DNA of 64,000 nt, taken from positions 62,001 through 126,000 of the forward strand of contig NZ_JACHDB010000002.1 in NCBI RefSeq assembly GCF_014200805.1, in the 5' to 3' direction. The translations under genes and the position numbers were made by a program. This document shows positions 62,773 through 64,000 of this stretch, in pieces. Under the pieces are notes generated by a model. That model did no database searches. It saw nothing but the letters and a program-made list of their open reading frames with translations, and had not been told where the DNA came from. The first letter of the stretch is position 1. The number at the start of each line of letters is the position of its first letter. Source of the DNA: Nocardiopsis composta. Its GTDB lineage: Bacteria; Actinomycetota; Actinomycetes; Streptosporangiales; Streptosporangiaceae.

Positions 62773-62802
62773 GTGTTCATCCCGACCAGAGCGACGCCAT
62801 GA
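62773..62802 (+). CDS. Nine-codon leaderless ORF coupled to folC
   Basis: GTG 62773 sits exactly 6 nt after a TAGGCT -10. It encodes VFIPTRATP, and its TGA (62800-62802) overlaps the folC ATG (62799) as ATGA. folC itself has no good Shine-Dalgarno. The arrangement suggests ribosomes load on the leaderless GTG and reinitiate at folC. Too short for homology; real translation is an inference. Confidence 0.4.
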   Translation: MFIPTRATP

Positions 62803-64000
62803 GCAAGTCCGGCGCGCACGAGCGCTACCAGCAGGTGATGGCCGAGATCACGGCCCGGCGGGTCGAGACCGACATCGACCCCACCGTCGAGCGGGTCCGG
62901 GAGGTCCTCGACCTGCTCGGTGATCCGCAGCGCACCTACCGGATCATCCACATCACCGGTACGAACGGCAAGACCTCCACCGCGCGGATCGCCGATGCGC
63001 TGCTGCGCGAGCGGCGGCTGCGGGTGGGCCGCTACACCAGCCCGCACCTGCGCACCATGCGCGAGCGGATCGTGGTGGACGGCGAGCCGATCTCCGAGGA
63101 GGCGTTCGTCGCCGCCTATGACGACGTGCTGCCCTACGTGCAGATGGTCGACCAGGGCTCCGACGTTCCGCTCTCCTTCTTCGAGGTGCTCACGGTGATG
63201 GCCTACGCGGTCTTCGCCGACGCGCCGGTGGACGTCGCGGTGATCGAGGTCGGCATGGGCGGCGCCTGGGACGCCACCAACGCGGCCGACGGCGACGTTG
63301 CGGTGGTCACCCCGATCGGCATCGACCACACCGAGTACCTGCCGGACACGGTGGAGGGCATCGCCGAGGAGAAGTCCGGGATCATCAAGCCCGGGTCGGT
63401 CGCGGTGCTGGCCCAGCAGCCGCTGGCCGCCGCCGAGGTGCTGGTGCGCCGGGCCGCGGAGGTCGGCGCCACGGTGGCCCGGGAGGGCCTGGAGTTCGGC
63501 GTGGCCCACCGGGAGGTCGCGGTCGGTGGGCAGCTGGTCACGGTCAAAGGGCTGCGCGGCGGCTACGAGAACCTCTTCCTGCCGCTGTACGGGGAGCACC
63601 AGGCGGGCAACGCCGCGGTGGCGATCGCGGCGGTGGAGGCGTTCGCCGCCCCCGCCGAGGGCGACGAGGCGCTCGATCCGGAGCTGGTCGGCGAGGCGCT
63701 GGCCCGGGTCGGCTCGCCGGGCCGGCTGGAGGTGGTGCGGCGCGGCCCGACGGTCATCGTGGACGCGGCGCACAACCCGGCCGGGATGGCGGCCTCGGTG
63801 GCGGCGGTGGAGGAGTCGTTCGGCTTCACCCGGCTGATCGGCCTGGTCGCGATCATGGCGGACAAGGACGTCGAGGGCATCCTGGAGCCGCTGGAGCCGC
63901 TGGTCACCGAGATCGTGGTGACCCGCAACTCCTCGCCGCGCTCGCTCCCGCCCGAGGAGCTGGCCCGGATCGCCGAGCCGATCTTCGGCGCCGAGCGGGT
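62799..64000 (+). CDS. folC: Bifunctional folylpolyglutamate/dihydrofolate synthase, 3' truncated
   Basis: The frame runs open from ATG 62799 to the window end (400 codons visible of the usual ~450-500). It has the P-loop ITGTNGKTS (52-60), YTSPHLRTMRERI, VIEVGMGGAWDATN, IGIDHTEYLPDTVE, EKSGIIKPG and the late VIVDAAHNPAGM. FolC adds glutamate to dihydropteroate and then further gamma-glutamates to folates. The start overlaps the stop of a nine-codon leaderless ORF. Position after clpX matches the mycobacterial order. A diverged paralogue lies divergently upstream. Confidence 0.96.
   Translation, partial: MSKSGAHERYQQVMAEITARRVETDIDPTVERVREVLDLLGDPQRTYRIIHITGTNGKTSTARIADALLRERRLRVGRYTSPHLRTMRERIVVDGEPISEEAFVAAYDDVLPYVQMVDQGSDVPLSFFEVLTVMAYAVFADAPVDVAVIEVGMGGAWDATNAADGDVAVVTPIGIDHTEYLPDTVEGIAEEKSGIIKPGSVAVLAQQPLAAAEVLVRRAAEVGATVAREGLEFGVAHREVAVGGQLVTVKGLRGGYENLFLPLYGEHQAGNAAVAIAAVEAFAAPAEGDEALDPELVGEALARVGSPGRLEVVRRGPTVIVDAAHNPAGMAASVAAVEESFGFTRLIGLVAIMADKDVEGILEPLEPLVTEIVVTRNSSPRSLPPEELARIAEPIFGAER

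Overview
This window is about 74% GC, uses GTG and TTG starts freely, and carries actinobacterial families throughout: BluB-CobT, a paired dynamin-like GTPase locus, DUF4192, a GlbO-type haemoglobin, PucR, an Eis-like acetyltransferase and tandem ClpP1/ClpP2. It comes from a high-GC actinomycete. The protein flavour and dispersed intergenic elements suggest Nocardiopsis, Streptomonospora or a relative, but that genus-level guess is inference. The order ettA, glbO, thioesterase, pepN (reversed), DsbA-like, rpiB, tRNA-Gly/tRNA-Pro, tig, clpP1, clpP2, clpX, folC matches, as I recall it, the Mycobacterium tuberculosis Rv2477c-to-Rv2447c block, stretched here by lineage-specific insertions. The window is therefore mostly core chromosome.

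Layout. 1-4.6 kb: corrinoid and sirohaem genes (3' end of cobC, a BluB-CobT fusion, a Met8-SUMT fusion). 4.7-9 kb: two overlapping dynamin-like GTPase genes. 9.8-14.6 kb: a diguanylate cyclase, a DUF4192 protein, EttA and a truncated haemoglobin. 14.6-24 kb: an MFS carrier, a PucR-type regulator coupled to a 3-hydroxybutyrate-dehydrogenase-like SDR with a divergent MHS symporter, a thioesterase and a prolyl oligopeptidase. 24-30.9 kb: an HNH nuclease with a coupled 35-residue ORF, an FmdB zinc ribbon, ilvD, a membrane NERD protein, an amidase and an MFS exporter. 30.9-32.3 kb: a geneless stretch with two oppositely oriented clusters of a ~76-bp repeat. 32.4-40.7 kb: malQ, pepN, the DsbA-like protein, an aldehyde dehydrogenase, two small proteins and rpiB. 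41-47.4 kb: Eis-like acetyltransferase, SpoIIE-type phosphatase, MgtE, an MT0933-type antitoxin-like protein, a stand-alone ABC ATPase and a thioredoxin-like ferredoxin with a polylysine tail. 47.7-53 kb: a TetR/DHA2 efflux pair, an ABC exporter and a nucleotidyltransferase. 53.2-58.3 kb: two tRNAs and the tig-clpP1-clpP2-clpX proteostasis block. 58.4-64 kb: secreted DUF305 and LVIVD proteins, a diverged FolC-like ligase and the truncated folC.

Two features recur. First, many starts sit 5-7 nt (mostly exactly 6) downstream of a TANNNT -10 hexamer with no usable Shine-Dalgarno, the signature of leaderless mRNAs. Second, intergenic regions hold long perfect palindromes sharing a TGATCTTGRCG core, plus short dispersed direct repeats. 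I found no convincing new defence or biosynthetic system. The best candidates for something undescribed are the FolC-like ligase divergent from folC, the leaderless nine-codon ORF coupled to folC, the 35-residue ORF coupled to the HNH gene, and the intergenic palindrome family.
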